From positions 3,950,422 to 4,014,421 of the forward strand of contig NZ_CP051627.1 of the NCBI RefSeq assembly GCF_023208015.1: a stretch of 64,000 nucleotides of DNA, in the 5' to 3' direction. A program made the translations under genes and the position numbers. Below the pieces are notes generated by a model. It made no database searches. It saw only the letters and a program-made list of their open reading frames with translations, and had not been told where the DNA came from. Origin of the DNA: Thermobifida alba. GTDB lineage: Bacteria; Actinomycetota; Actinomycetes; Streptosporangiales; Streptosporangiaceae. This document shows, piece by piece, positions 42,837 to 52,123 of the stretch (position 1 is the first letter of the stretch; each line of letters begins with the position of its first letter).

Positions 42837-43718
42837 ATGTTCACAGGCGACGGAGACGGCTGGGTGACGCTGGCCGACGGTTCGCGACGGTGGGGGCTGC
42901 ACGGAGCCTCCGGGCTGCTGCTGTACAGCGTCGACGAGTCCGGGGTCGGACACGTGCTGTTGCAGCACCGCGCCCCGTGGACCCACCAGGGCGACACCTG
43001 GGGGCTGCCCGGCGGCGCCCGCAACAGCGACGAGTCGTCCGTCGAGGCCGCGCTCCGCGAGTTCTCCGAGGAGGTCGCGGGCGAGCTGGACGCGCTGTCG
43101 CTGTTCGGCATCCACCGCCAGGACCACCAGGTCTGGACGTTCGACACCGTGCTGGCCGCCGTCCCCGAACGGCGCCTCTTCACCCCCGGCAACCCCGAGA
43201 GCGAGAGCATCCGCTGGGTCCCGGTGCCCGAGGTGCCGTCGATGCCGCTCCTCCCCGCCTTCGGACGGGTGTGGCCGGAGGTGGCGGCCGCCCTGCCGGA
43301 GCGGCTGCTGCTGGTCGTGGACACCACCGCCCCGCAGCGGCCCGCCGAAGCGGTCGAACCGCTGCGCGACGGGCTGGCCGGACTGGCCCGCGGCGGCCTC
43401 ACCGACGACGCGCTGCCCCCCGGACTGTCGCTCGCGCCGCTGCACCGGCGTTTCCCCGGTGTGCTGCTGCTCGTGGACGCCCGCTCCCACGTCACCGCGC
43501 CCGCACCGGCGCCCGGGGTCGAGGTGGTCCCGGTCTTCGACGGCAGCGCCGCGGCCGTCGCCCGCCTCACCCGCACGCACGCGTCACGGTCCCGCGTGGT
43601 GGTGGCCACCGACGACCCCGACGCGCGGGCCCGGGCCGCGGCCGAAGGCGCCCACGCGGTCCCGTTCTCCTGGGCCCGCGGCCTCGTGGCGGACCGGGGC
43701 GCGGAACTGTCGGGCTGA
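42837..43718 (+). CDS. NUDIX hydrolase with C-terminal extension
   Basis: The ATG at 42837 follows AGGAGGTCGG; the product has 293 residues. The NUDIX box lies at about 60-82 (GARNSDESSVEAALREFSEEVAGE), with Ala replacing the usual Gly after REFSEEV. The N-terminus (VTLADGSRRWGLHGASGLLLY) fits the actinobacterial subgroup. The C-terminal ~140 residues (ERLLLVVDTTAPQRPAEAVEPLRDGLAGLA… PPGLSLAPLHRRFPGVLLLVD…) form a second, Rossmann-like region not seen in simple NUDIX enzymes. The substrate is unknown. It is convergent with the phzF-like gene. Confidence 0.85.
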   Translation: MFTGDGDGWVTLADGSRRWGLHGASGLLLYSVDESGVGHVLLQHRAPWTHQGDTWGLPGGARNSDESSVEAALREFSEEVAGELDALSLFGIHRQDHQVWTFDTVLAAVPERRLFTPGNPESESIRWVPVPEVPSMPLLPAFGRVWPEVAAALPERLLLVVDTTAPQRPAEAVEPLRDGLAGLARGGLTDDALPPGLSLAPLHRRFPGVLLLVDARSHVTAPAPAPGVEVVPVFDGSAAAVARLTRTHASRSRVVVATDDPDARARAAAEGAHAVPFSWARGLVADRGAELSG

Positions 43719-43728
43719 GCGGCGCCCC

Positions 43729-44532
43729 TCAGTGGCGCAGCGTCCCCTCGCTGACGGTGACGGCCTTCCCGCCGATACGGACCCGGCCGGGGGCGTCGTC
43801 GGGAAGTTCCACGGTGAGGCGGCCGCCGCGCGCCGAACACTGGACCGCCTCCAGCCGGGTGCGGCCCAGCCGACCCGCCCAGTAGGGGCCGAGCGCGGTG
43901 TGCGCGCTGCCGGTCACCGGGTCCTCGGGCACCCCCACCGCGGGGGCGAAGAGCCGCGACACGAAGTCGTGGGACTGCGCGGCGTCGGCGGGAGCGGTCA
44001 CGGTCACCCCGCGCACGGTGAACCGCTCCACCGCGGCCAGATCGGGGACGAGCGCGCGCACCGCCGCCTCGTCCGGGTAGACCACGAAGTAGTCGCCCAC
44101 GTCGCTGAAACCCACCCACACCGGTTCGCCGCCGAGCGCCGCCAGCAGACCGTCGGGGGCCTCCTTCGCGTAGGGCGGGTTGGCGGGGAAGTCCAGCCAC
44201 AGCATGCCGTCGCGCACGGTGACGGTGAGTACGCCGCTGCGGCTGGTGAAGCGGAACGGTCCGCCCGCGCCGTGCTCCACGAGCACGTGCGCGGCGGCGA
44301 GGGTGGCGTGCCCGCACAGGTCCACCTCGGTCCGCGGGGTGAACCAGCGCAGCTCGTAGTCGGCGCCGTCGGCGGTCACGGGCCGCACGAACGCGGTCTC
44401 GGACAGGTTGAACTCGGCGGCCACCCGCTGCGCCCAGGCGTCGTCGTAGGGTCCGTCGAGGACGAGGACCGCGGCGGGATTGCCCCGGAAGGGCTGGTCG
44501 GTGAAGGCGTCCACCACGTGGAAACGGTGCAT
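43729..44532 (-). CDS. PhzF-family isomerase/epimerase
   Basis: This 267-residue protein begins MHRFHVVDAFTDQPFRGNPAAVLVLDG, the PhzF signature. It keeps the catalytic Glu in FNLSETAFV, the RWFTPRTEVDLCGHATLAAAHVL block and the C-half signature GVPEDPVTGSAHTALGPYWAGRLG. These enzymes catalyse proton-shuttling isomerisation and use no cofactor. The start is taken at the conserved MHRFH (44532); an ATG four codons upstream is possible, and neither has a clear ribosome site, which is compatible with a leaderless transcript. It is a metabolic enzyme of unknown substrate, not evidence for phenazine synthesis. Confidence 0.9.
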   Translation of the reverse strand: MHRFHVVDAFTDQPFRGNPAAVLVLDGPYDDAWAQRVAAEFNLSETAFVRPVTADGADYELRWFTPRTEVDLCGHATLAAAHVLVEHGAGGPFRFTSRSGVLTVTVRDGMLWLDFPANPPYAKEAPDGLLAALGGEPVWVGFSDVGDYFVVYPDEAAVRALVPDLAAVERFTVRGVTVTAPADAAQSHDFVSRLFAPAVGVPEDPVTGSAHTALGPYWAGRLGRTRLEAVQCSARGGRLTVELPDDAPGRVRIGGKAVTVSEGTLRH

Positions 44533-44622
44533 GCGGCCCAGCATAGGAGGGCCTGCGGAGGGCGCCGGGGCGCGGCCGGAACGGTCCGGGACGGGTGTTT
44601 CCGCCCTCCTACACTGAACGGC

Positions 44623-46257
44623 ATGCGTGAGCGGTGGCCTGATCGCGTCGGCCGTCCGGTTCCCCGGGCGGCGTGGGCGGCCGACCTCGTGCTGTGGGCG
44701 GCGCTGACCGGGGTGCTGGCGGCGGAGCTCGCCGGCGTCCGCGCCGCGCCGACCGCCGAGACCGCCGTCATGGCGCTGCTGCTGGCGGTCGCCTTCGGAG
44801 TCCGGCGGAAACGCCCCCTCACCGCGCTCGGGCTCACCGTCGGCGCGGGGGTGCTGCACAGCGCGGCCGTCGCCGTCGGCATGGTCGACGTCTTCACCCC
44901 GACCTACGTGCTGCCCAGCGTCGTGCTGGCGTTCCTCGCGGGACGGCGGGACGGCAGCGCCGCCCCCGTCGTCGTCCTGACCGCCACCGCGGCGCTGACG
45001 ATGCTGTCGGCGCTCGTGGCGGCGTGGGCCTCCGACGGCGATCCGCGTGCGGCGCTGACCGGGATCACCGACTGGGCGGGGGGCGTGCTCGTGCTGATCG
45101 CTGCCGTCGTGGCGCCGTGGCTGCTGGGCCGGTACCACAAGCGGCACGCGCAGTGGCGCACCGCCGGCTGGGAGATCGCCGCACGGATGGAACGGGCCCG
45201 CGCCGGCGACGCCGAACGGGCCCGACTGCGCGAGCGGTCCCGCATCGCCACCGAGATGCACGACTCCCTGGGGCACGACCTCGCCCTGATCGCGGTGCGC
45301 GCCGCGGCCCTGGAGATGACCTCCGGGGAGGAGGGGACGCGGGCCGCCGCGTCCGAACTCCGCGTCGCGGCGCACCAGGCCACCCTGCGGCTGCGCGAGA
45401 TCATCGGCGTGCTGCGCGGAGAGGACGGGACGCCCGCCGCCGAACCCGCCGCCGAGACCGCCGCCGACGTCGTGGCGCGGGCCGTGGACGCGGGGATGCC
45501 GGTCCGCCTCGTCCGGGAGGGCCCCGACCCGGATCCGGCGACTCCCGTGGGCCGGGCCGTCCACCGTGTCGTCCAGGAGGCGTTGACCAACGCCGCCCGG
45601 CACGCCCCCGGCGCGCGCGTGGAGGTGCGGATCGTCCGGGAGGACGGCACGACCACCGTGCGGGTCGCCGACACCGGGGGGTGCGGCGCCGGTGCGGCGG
45701 GCAACGGCTCCGGACTGGCCGGGCTGCGCGCCCTCGTCGAGGGGATGGGCGGCGCGTTCGAGGCCGGTCCCGACCGGTGCGACGGCGCGGCGGGCGGTTT
45801 CACCGTGACCGCGCGGATCCCCGAGACCGCGGACGCCGGCGGCGCCACCGCGCCTGCCGAGGAGCCCGCCGGGGAGGCGACGGAGACGGCGCGCCACTGG
45901 AACCGGATGCGGGACAGTGCCCGGCGCCGGTTGGCGGCGGCGCTGGTCGTGCCGTCGGGGCTGGCCGTGGCCGTCACCGCGCTCGGCTTCCTCACCCTGT
46001 GGTACGCCGAGGCCAACACCGTGCTGCCCCGCGCCGACTACGACCGGCTGCGCGTCGGCGCGGACCGGACCGCCGTAGAGCAGCGGCTGCCGCGGTTCGA
46101 CCACCGTCCCGGCCCGATCCCCGGGGAGCCCCCGGCCCCGCCCGGCGCCGACTGCCGCTACTACCTGGCCGAGGGGAGCGGCGGCCGGACACCGCTGTAC
46201 CGGCTGTGCTTCGCGGGAGGGGTCCTGGTGGACAAGGACGTGGTCGCCCGGGAGTGA
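44623..46257 (+). CDS. NarL-type sensor histidine kinase with extra C-terminal membrane domain
   Basis: This 544-residue protein has an N-terminal sensor of about five membrane helices (residues ~15-170). A HisKA_3 dimerisation domain follows with the phospho-acceptor His213 ([16 protein letters not shown]), then a GHKL ATPase ([35 protein letters not shown]). After residue ~405 it has an unusual extension: a linker, a single helix ([26 protein letters not shown]) and an external domain of ~75 residues ([25 protein letters not shown]… [31 protein letters not shown]) resembling SmpA/BamE-like folds. The response regulator follows 59 bases later. Confidence 0.9.
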   Translation: MRERWPDRVGRPVPRAAWAADLVLWAALTGVLAAELAGVRAAPTAETAVMALLLAVAFGVRRKRPLTALGLTVGAGVLHSAAVAVGMVDVFTPTYVLPSVVLAFLAGRRDGSAAPVVVLTATAALTMLSALVAAWASDGDPRAALTGITDWAGGVLVLIAAVVAPWLLGRYHKRHAQWRTAGWEIAARMERARAGDAERARLRERSRIATEMHDSLGHDLALIAVRAAALEMTSGEEGTRAAASELRVAAHQATLRLREIIGVLRGEDGTPAAEPAAETAADVVARAVDAGMPVRLVREGPDPDPATPVGRAVHRVVQEALTNAARHAPGARVEVRIVREDGTTTVRVADTGGCGAGAAGNGSGLAGLRALVEGMGGAFEAGPDRCDGAAGGFTVTARIPETADAGGATAPAEEPAGEATETARHWNRMRDSARRRLAAALVVPSGLAVAVTALGFLTLWYAEANTVLPRADYDRLRVGADRTAVEQRLPRFDHRPGPIPGEPPAPPGADCRYYLAEGSGGRTPLYRLCFAGGVLVDKDVVARE

Positions 46258-46316
46258 ACCGCCGGGCGGATAGGCTTGCCGACGGTTCGACGGACGCTAC
46301 GGGGACGGGAACAGGC

Positions 46317-46991
46317 GTGATCCGGATCGTGCTCGCCGACGACGAACGGATGGTCCGCGCGGGGATCCGCGCGATCCTCACGGCCGCCCCGGGGTTCCAG
46401 GTGGTCGGCGAGGCCGCCGACGGGGCCGAGGCGGTCGAACTGGTCCGCGCCCACCGCCCCGACATCGCCCTGCTGGACGTGCGGATGCCGGGGGTCGACG
46501 GACTGGCCGCCACGGCCGCCATCACGGCCGAGTTCCCCGACACCGCGGTGGTCATCCTCACCACCTTCTCCGAGGACGCCTACATCGCGGGAGCGCTGGG
46601 CGGCGGCGCCTCCGGGTTCGTGCTCAAGACCGGCGACCCCCGGGAGCTGGTCGCCGGGCTGCGGGCGGTCGCGGACGGCGGCGCCTACCTGTCACCGGAG
46701 GTGGCGCACCGCATCATCGCCGAACTCGGCACCACCGGCGCCGGCGGCCGGATGTCGCGCGGAGCGGCCGCCCGGCAGCGGGTCGAGCGGCTGACGGCCC
46801 GCGAACGCGAGGTGCTCGCCCTCGTCGGGGAAGGGCTGTCCAACGAGGAGATCGCCGCCCGGCTCGGGATCGCCGCGGGCACCGTCAAGGTGCACGTGGG
46901 CTCCGTCCTCACCCGTCTGGAGGTCCGCAACCGGGTCCAGGCGGCGGTCCTCGCCTACGAGGCGGGCCTGGTCGCGGGCGGCCCGTGGTGA
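46317..46991 (+). CDS. NarL/LuxR-family response regulator
   Basis: The GTG at 46317 gives 224 residues. The receiver domain has the acidic pocket D8-D9, the phospho-acceptor Asp54 (ALLDVRMPG), and Lys in FVLKTGDP. The C-terminal LuxR helix-turn-helix reads [59 protein letters not shown]. It is the obvious partner of the upstream kinase. The ABC exporter at 48399-50161 lies two genes on, a common target type for such systems, but on the opposite strand. Confidence 0.95.
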   Translation: MIRIVLADDERMVRAGIRAILTAAPGFQVVGEAADGAEAVELVRAHRPDIALLDVRMPGVDGLAATAAITAEFPDTAVVILTTFSEDAYIAGALGGGASGFVLKTGDPRELVAGLRAVADGGAYLSPEVAHRIIAELGTTGAGGRMSRGAAARQRVERLTAREREVLALVGEGLSNEEIAARLGIAAGTVKVHVGSVLTRLEVRNRVQAAVLAYEAGLVAGGPW

Positions 46992-47068
46992 GCGGGTGAC
47001 GATCGGGGGAGGGCGCGGTTGACGTTCGGCCGATGCGCTCGGGCCGCGCAACGGCGATGCTCCCGGAC

Positions 47069-48355
47069 ATGGTGACGAAGCAATGGTTCTCCACCCACCG
47101 CGGTCGGCTCCCGGCCTACGGGGCGGCGGCCGCCGTCCTGGCGGTGTGCTGCTCCCTTCCCCCCGCGGTCGCCGCGCTCACCGCACCCGACCCGGTCCGG
47201 CTGGTCCCGCCCGAACCCACCGGCCCCCACGCCGTCGGCCGGGTCGACCTGCACCTGGTCGACGGGGACCGCGGCCACCCCTGGGCGGAGGGGGTCGAGC
47301 AGCGGGAGCTGATGGTGACGCTGTGGTACCCGGCCGAGGACGACGGCGGCGAGCGGGCGCGCTACGTGCCCGACGCGGTGGCCGACGTCCTCGCGGGGCA
47401 ACTGGAACAGGTGGGCCTGTCCCGCGGCGCCGTCGACTTCGCGGGCTCGTCCACCAACGCCGTGGACGGAGCCGACGTCGCCGCCGACGCGGGGGCGCTG
47501 CCGGTCCTGCTGTACTCGCCCGGCTTCAACCAGTCCCGCCACCAGGCCGTCGCGCACCTGGAGGAGCTGGCCAGCCAGGGGTACGCGGTGGCGGCCGTGG
47601 ACCACCCCCACGAGACCTCGGCGGTGGAGTTCCCCGACGGCCGCGTGGTGCGGGACAGCGTTCCCGGCGGCGACGCGTCAACACTGCGGTCCGCACTCCG
47701 GACGCGGGTGGCCGACCTCCGCCTCGTGCTGGACGCCGTGGTGGAGCTCGCCGACGGCGGCAACCCCGACGCCGCCGGGCGGCCGCTGCCCGAAGGACTG
47801 GGTGAGGCCCTGGACCCGGAGCGGGTCGGCGTGTTCGGACACTCCGCGGGCGGGCTCGCCGCCGCCGAGGTGATGCTCGACGACGACCGCGTCGACGCGG
47901 GGGCCGACCTCGACGGCAGCATCGCCTACCACATCGGCGACGAGGACTGGGCCGAGGCCGCGCTGCGCGGCGTGGACCGGCCGTTCCTGCTGTTCGGCGC
48001 GGGCCGCAGCGGACCGGAGGGCAAGCCGCACACCAGCCGGGACGCCCCCGACTGGCGGATGTTCCGGGAGGCGTCCACCGGCCCGGTGCTGGAACTGCAC
48101 CTGCCGGAGGGGGAGCACATGAGCTTCACGGATCTGCAGTGGCAGGTCCCGCAGCTTCGGGAGGGGCTCCGGCCCGACGGCCCGGCCTGGGCGGACACGG
48201 TCGAGGGCGCGGTGGGCGCCGTCGACCCCGACCGGAGCGTGGCCGCGCAGCGCGCCTACCTCACCGCCTTCTTCGACGAGCACCTGCGGGGCGTGGAACG
48301 GCCGCTCCTGGACGGCCCCTCCCCCGAGCATCCCGACGTCGTGTTCGTCGACTGA
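47069..48355 (+). CDS. secreted alpha/beta hydrolase (PAF-acetylhydrolase/lipase-like)
   Basis: The product from the ATG at 47069 has 428 residues, with a signal-peptide-like start (MVTKQWFSTHRGRLPAYGAAAAVLAVCCSLPPAVAALTAP in two segments) without an obvious lipobox. The fold is alpha/beta hydrolase of the platelet-activating-factor acetylhydrolase/dienelactone type: LMVTLWYPAEDDG, PVLLYSPGFNQSRHQAVAHLEELASQGYAVAAVDHPHE, nucleophile Ser259 in FGHSAGG, and the catalytic His in LPEGEHMSFTDL. It would hydrolyse esters outside the cytoplasm. Upstream ATGs (47033, 47057) are possible; none has a clear ribosome site. Confidence 0.85.
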   Translation: MVTKQWFSTHRGRLPAYGAAAAVLAVCCSLPPAVAALTAPDPVRLVPPEPTGPHAVGRVDLHLVDGDRGHPWAEGVEQRELMVTLWYPAEDDGGERARYVPDAVADVLAGQLEQVGLSRGAVDFAGSSTNAVDGADVAADAGALPVLLYSPGFNQSRHQAVAHLEELASQGYAVAAVDHPHETSAVEFPDGRVVRDSVPGGDASTLRSALRTRVADLRLVLDAVVELADGGNPDAAGRPLPEGLGEALDPERVGVFGHSAGGLAAAEVMLDDDRVDAGADLDGSIAYHIGDEDWAEAALRGVDRPFLLFGAGRSGPEGKPHTSRDAPDWRMFREASTGPVLELHLPEGEHMSFTDLQWQVPQLREGLRPDGPAWADTVEGAVGAVDPDRSVAAQRAYLTAFFDEHLRGVERPLLDGPSPEHPDVVFVD

Positions 48356-48398
48356 GCGGCGGGGACGGCCCCCGCCCCCGCGCCGGGGGCCGTCCCGG

Positions 48399-49199
48399 TC
48401 AGGCGTCGCGGGCGCACAGCTCCGCGTAGCCGACGCACTGCGCCGCGACCGCCCAGCCCAGCACCGTCCACAGGTTCACCGCGCCGTCGTGGGGCGCGGT
48501 GTAGAAGCCGACGTCCCCGGAGGCGTAGAACTCGATCCCCGCGAGTCCGGGCAGGCAGGCGGCGAGGTCGTTCAGCCACTGCGTCTGGCTGAGCTGCAAC
48601 ACCAGCGGCAGTCCGAGCAGCAGCAGGAAACCGGCGGCGAGGGTGCCCGCGGTGCCGCGCAGTGCCGTGCCGAGCCCCGTGAACAGCACCGCGAGCAGGG
48701 CCATGCACACGCCCGCGCCCAGGACCGTGTGCGCGGCGCGGTCCAGATCGGGGGACACGTGGCCGCCGAGCAGCAGCCACAGCACCCCGAGGCCCAGCGC
48801 CGCCGTGCCGGCGCCCGCGGCGAAGGAGAGCCCGGCCGAGACCGCGGTGCGCGCCGCGAGGAGCACGCCGCGGCGCGGCACGGCCAGCAGGGTGGCGGTG
48901 ATGCCGCCGTTGGCGTACTCGTTGGTGGCCGCGAGCGCGGCCAGCGTGAGGACGACGAACTGCACCAGGTAGAACACGCCGTGGGAGGCGGTCCGGGAGT
49001 AGGAGAAGCCGGTGGCGGAGTCGGGGTCCTCGGCGATGCGGTCGGCCGCCGAGGCCCCCATGAAGAGGGCGAACAGGGCCATCCCGAGGACTCCCAGGCC
49101 CAGGCACCACCAGGTGGCGGGCACGGAGGCCAGTTTGGTCCACTCCATGGCCACGGCCCGGGCGAGGACACGCCGGGCCGGCACGGACGGGGAGGTCAC
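48399..49199 (-). CDS. ABC-2 type transporter permease
   Basis: This 266-residue membrane protein has six hydrophobic helices (PATWWCLGLGVLGMALFALFMGA; GVFYLVQFVVLTLAALAATNEYANGGITATLL; others). It carries the ABC-2 permease hallmark of a first helix followed by an acidic loop (DRIAEDPDSATGFSYSRTASHG), then the NEYANGGITATLLAVPRR block. The GTG start overlaps the ATPase stop by 4 bases, so the two are translated together and form one exporter. The substrate is unknown; drug, peptide or lipid export is typical. Confidence 0.9.
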   Translation of the reverse strand: MTSPSVPARRVLARAVAMEWTKLASVPATWWCLGLGVLGMALFALFMGASAADRIAEDPDSATGFSYSRTASHGVFYLVQFVVLTLAALAATNEYANGGITATLLAVPRRGVLLAARTAVSAGLSFAAGAGTAALGLGVLWLLLGGHVSPDLDRAAHTVLGAGVCMALLAVLFTGLGTALRGTAGTLAAGFLLLLGLPLVLQLSQTQWLNDLAACLPGLAGIEFYASGDVGFYTAPHDGAVNLWTVLGWAVAAQCVGYAELCARDA

Positions 49200-50161
49200 C
49201 GGTCCTCCTTCCGGGCGGTGCCGCCGTGCGCGGCGGCACGGCTCCGCGGCGGTGCGGCCCGGTGGCGGACCTCGGCCCCGGTGAGGTCGAGGTAGACCCG
49301 TTCCAGTGACGCCTCCTCGCGGTACAGGGCGTGCACGCGCGCCCCGGCGGCGTGGGCGGCGTCGCCGACCTCCTCCGGGGTCGCCCCCCGCACCAGCAGC
49401 GCGCCGTCGGCGCCGGGAGCCACCGTGACCGGTCCCCGGGGGGACCGGCGGAGCTGTTCGACGAGCGGGGCGGGGTCGGGGGTGCGCACCACGACGCGGG
49501 GGTCCGACCAGGAGGCGATCAGTTCCGCCGTGGGCGCGTCGGCGACGAGCCGGCCGCCGCCGACCACCACGAGCCGGTCGGCCACGAGCTGCATCTCACT
49601 CATCAGGTGGCTGGACACGAACACGGTCCGGCCTTCGTCGGCGAGGGCGCGCACCAGGCCGCGCACCCAGCGGACCCCGTCCAGGTCGAGTCCGTTGAGC
49701 GGCTCGTCGAGGACGAGGACGCCGGGGTCGCCCAGGAGGGCGGCGGCGATGCCCAGCCGCTGCCGCATCCCCAGCGAGAATCCGCCGATCCGGCGGTCGG
49801 CGACGTCGGACAGCCCGACCTCGTCCAGCACGTCGGCCACGCGGCGGCGGGGAATCCCGCCACCGCGCGCGAGGGCGAGGAGGTGGGCGCGGGCGCTGCG
49901 CCCCGGATGCCCGGCCGAGGCGTCGAGCAGCGCCCCGACCTGCCGTGCGGGCTGCGGGAGCCGGACGTAGCGGCGGCCGTTCACCAGGGCCTCGCCCGAG
50001 GTGGGCCGGTCCAGTCCCAGCAGCAGCCGCAGGGTCGTGGACTTCCCGGCGCCGTTGGGGCCGAGGAATCCGGTGACCAGGCCGGGGCGGACGTCGAAGG
50101 TGAGGGAGTCCACCGCGGTGGTCCCGCCGTAGCGTTTGGTGAGTTCACGCGCTGTGAGCAC
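49196..50161 (-). CDS. ABC transporter ATP-binding protein
   Basis: From the GTG at 50161 (MLTARELTKRYGGTTAVDSL) the product has 321 residues. It has Walker A GPNGAGKST, signature FSLGMRQRLGIAAALLGDP, Walker B VLVLDEPLNGLD and H-loop SSHLMSEMQLVADR, all of the ABC-2 exporter type. The C-terminal ~100 residues form the extra domain common in these subunits. The longer frame to 50260 is unsupported. The operon is ATPase then permease with a GTGA overlap. Confidence 0.95.
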   Translation of the reverse strand: MLTARELTKRYGGTTAVDSLTFDVRPGLVTGFLGPNGAGKSTTLRLLLGLDRPTSGEALVNGRRYVRLPQPARQVGALLDASAGHPGRSARAHLLALARGGGIPRRRVADVLDEVGLSDVADRRIGGFSLGMRQRLGIAAALLGDPGVLVLDEPLNGLDLDGVRWVRGLVRALADEGRTVFVSSHLMSEMQLVADRLVVVGGGRLVADAPTAELIASWSDPRVVVRTPDPAPLVEQLRRSPRGPVTVAPGADGALLVRGATPEEVGDAAHAAGARVHALYREEASLERVYLDLTGAEVRHRAAPPRSRAAAHGGTARKEDR

Positions 50162-50516
50162 TGCTGCACCGTTCCGGTTCGGGAAGCTCTGACATGCCGA
50201 CGGTAGGCGGCGGGGCCGGGGCGGCACATCGGCGTTTCGTGGGCGGCGCGCTATGCCCAAGGGTGTAGTCGCCGGTGGAACCGTTGTCGGGACGTGAACT
50301 GTCGAAGGGGATGAACGGGCACTTTTCCCCGGTCCGGTTCGTTGTCGGAGCGGGCCGGGACAACCAGGTCGACGACCGTTTCCGCCCCTACCGCGAAGGT
50401 TCAGGGGGAAGTCAGGGTCGAAGCCCGATGTGCCCCGGACCGTTTCGGGGCATGGTGGAAGACGAGAACGTCCGGGTCGTACCGTCCGGACCGCTCACGA
50501 CGGACTTGGAGCAGAC
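50162..50516. other. divergent promoter region
   Basis: These 355 bases hold no supported gene. They must contain the promoters of the ABC operon (leftward) and of the membrane protein (rightward). No clear operator was seen. Confidence 0.35.
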
Positions 50517-50936
50517 ATGACGCTGGAGCGCGGCAACGCATTCACTCCCGTCGCCTCGGCGACGCTCATCTGGCCGTGGCGCAGCTCCGTGATCGCCGGC
50601 GGCGTGACCGGAGTGATCTCCCTCCTGACCAGCCTGGGCGAGGGCGTGCTCGGCGCGCTGGGCAGCGGTTTCGGCACCGCGGCCTTCTTCTTCGCGCTGG
50701 TGGGCGGTGTGGTCGGTGTCGTCGGCAGCAAGGGCGACCGGCGGGCCCGCCGCTACGCGGCCCAGTACCCGTGGCGGTTCGCCGCGGCTCCCGCACTGCT
50801 GGGCGGTGTCGGCATGGCGGTGGGCGGCGTGCTCAGCGACGGGCTGTTCCTCGGGATCATGGGTGGCGCCGCCGGCGCGGCGGTGCTCTGGGTCATCCTG
50901 GGGATCGTCGCCATGGTGGTGGGCAACAGGAAGTAG
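50517..50936 (+). CDS. small Gly-rich membrane protein
   Basis: The ATG at 50517 follows GGAGCAG and gives 139 residues with four hydrophobic Gly-rich helices (SSVIAGGVTGVISLLTSLGEGVLGALGSGFGTAAFFFALVGGVVGVVG in parts; AAPALLGGVGMAVGGVLSDGLFLGIMGGAAGAAVLWVILGIVAMVVG in parts) around a basic loop (SKGDRRARRYAAQYPWR). It is not recognised. It is monocistronic, with its own terminator at 50991. Confidence 0.7.
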   Translation: MTLERGNAFTPVASATLIWPWRSSVIAGGVTGVISLLTSLGEGVLGALGSGFGTAAFFFALVGGVVGVVGSKGDRRARRYAAQYPWRFAAAPALLGGVGMAVGGVLSDGLFLGIMGGAAGAAVLWVILGIVAMVVGNRK

Positions 50937-50990
50937 TCTCTGAACAGCACGTGACAACCCAGGCGGTCGGCGGGACCGCCGACGAACCGC

Positions 50991-51027
50991 ACCGCTCCGG
51001 GGAACGCACGCCCCCGGAGCGGTTTTT
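50991..51027 (+). terminator. rho-independent terminator
   Basis: The stem ACCGCTCCGGGG / CCCCGGAGCGGT is perfect over 12 bp and followed directly by TTTTT. It is among the clearest intrinsic terminators in the window and closes the membrane-protein gene. Confidence 0.85.
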
Positions 51028-51060
51028 GACCGCCGCCACTCGGGGAACGGAGCTGTGCCT

Positions 51061-51921
51061 ATGGCGTCTGACACACGGGGACGCACCGGGGGAGACGCCC
51101 GGAAGAAGATGATCGAACGGGTCCGCGGGCTGCTGCGCATGGCGGAGGACCCCGCGGTCACCGACGCCGAGAGCCAGGCGTTCACCGCCAAGGCCGCCGA
51201 ACTGATGACCCGCCACGCGATCGCCGAGGCCGAGGCGCGGGCGCAGCGCGGTGAGGGGGTCGAGGAGATCACCCGGCTGGACTTCCCGGTCTCCGGTGTC
51301 GGCGGGCACGGCAAGGCCCGGGTCAAGGCGCTGGCGGCGATCGCGTCCGCCTACGGATGCCAGTCGGCGGTGCGCGGCAACACGTCGGCCAACACCGAAC
51401 GGACGCTGATCATCGTGGGCACGGTCACCGCGCTGGACTCGCTGCGGGTGCTGCTGCCGTCCATCAGCATGCAGATGGAGTCGTCGGCCCGGTTCTCCGC
51501 GCGTGAGCACGTGGCGAACCTGCGGGAGCTGCGCAACTACGACCGGTCCACGCTGGCCACCGAACGCAACCGGTTCTACCGGTCGTTCATCCGTGCCTAC
51601 GGTGCGGCGGTCGCCGAACGCATCCGCGAGTTCCGCGCCCGGCTCGCGGAGAACGCCGCGGGCGGCGGGAACGGGGTCGGCGCGGCGGAGGATACTCCGA
51701 CCACCGGTGCGGAGCTGGTGCTGCGCACCGACGTCGACCGGGTGCAGGAGGAGTTCGAGCGCCGCTTCCCGAAACTGCGGCCCACCCGTCCCGAACGCAC
51801 CCACCACCGGGCCGGGTACCGTGCGGGCTACCTGCGTGGACGCAAGGCGCAGCTGGGGATGGAGACCGCGGTGGGCGGGGGCGGGGGCCACTCGCTGCCG
51901 GAGCGGGCGGACGCGGACTGA
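51061..51921 (+). CDS. DUF2786 protein
   Basis: From the ATG at 51061 (CGGAG 8 bases upstream) the product has 286 residues. Residues ~15-55 (KKMIERVRGLLRMAEDPAVTDAESQAFTAKAAELMTRHAIAEAEA) are a clear DUF2786 domain. The rest has an alpha/beta core (VKALAAIASAYGCQSAVRGNTSANTERTLIIVGTVTALDSLRVLLPSISMQME) and a basic tail (HHRAGYRAGYLRGRKAQLG). The family occurs in phages and bacteria and has no assigned function. It is a soluble cytoplasmic protein. Confidence 0.9.
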   Translation: MASDTRGRTGGDARKKMIERVRGLLRMAEDPAVTDAESQAFTAKAAELMTRHAIAEAEARAQRGEGVEEITRLDFPVSGVGGHGKARVKALAAIASAYGCQSAVRGNTSANTERTLIIVGTVTALDSLRVLLPSISMQMESSARFSAREHVANLRELRNYDRSTLATERNRFYRSFIRAYGAAVAERIREFRARLAENAAGGGNGVGAAEDTPTTGAELVLRTDVDRVQEEFERRFPKLRPTRPERTHHRAGYRAGYLRGRKAQLGMETAVGGGGGHSLPERADAD

Positions 51922-51981
51922 CCGGGGCGGCGCGGGGCCTCCACCGCGGAGTTCCGGTTTTTTCCACGGGGCCGGAAACGG

Positions 51982-52034
51982 TTATCCCCAGTTTCCCAAA
52001 GGCTGTGGATAAACCTGTGGAAATCTGTGGATAA
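51982..52034. promoter_or_regulatory. cluster of DnaA-box-like sequences
   Basis: Within 53 bases there are TTATCCCCA (51982-51990, inverted, one mismatch), TGTGGATAA (52004-52012), TGTGGAAAT (52016-52024, two mismatches) and TGTGGATAA (52026-52034). The consensus DnaA box is TTATCCACA/TTGTCCACA. The spacing of about 10-12 bases, one helical turn, places them on one face. They lie between the DUF2786 and PPOX genes, 1.8 kb from the dnaN paralogue. They could act as a DnaA-titrating or regulatory site. Confidence 0.55.
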
Positions 52035-52123
52035 CTTGGTCCGCAACGGAGCGGCCCACGGTGGCGATCCCCCGAACCGGGAAGGAGGACACCGACGACG
52101 CGCCTGCTCAGGAGGGGGAGAGG

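Noticed and set aside
39746..43885. A 1379-codon plus-strand frame opposite tex
   Set aside because: tex has a complete domain set on the minus strand. The plus frame has only low-complexity composition.
43729..44532. Phenazine biosynthesis
   Set aside because: Only a PhzF-fold gene is present. No other phz gene is nearby, and the family is mostly unrelated to phenazines.
51982..52034. Chromosomal oriC
   Set aside because: dnaA, recF and gyrase genes are missing and the box number is low. A regulatory or titration cluster is the safer reading.
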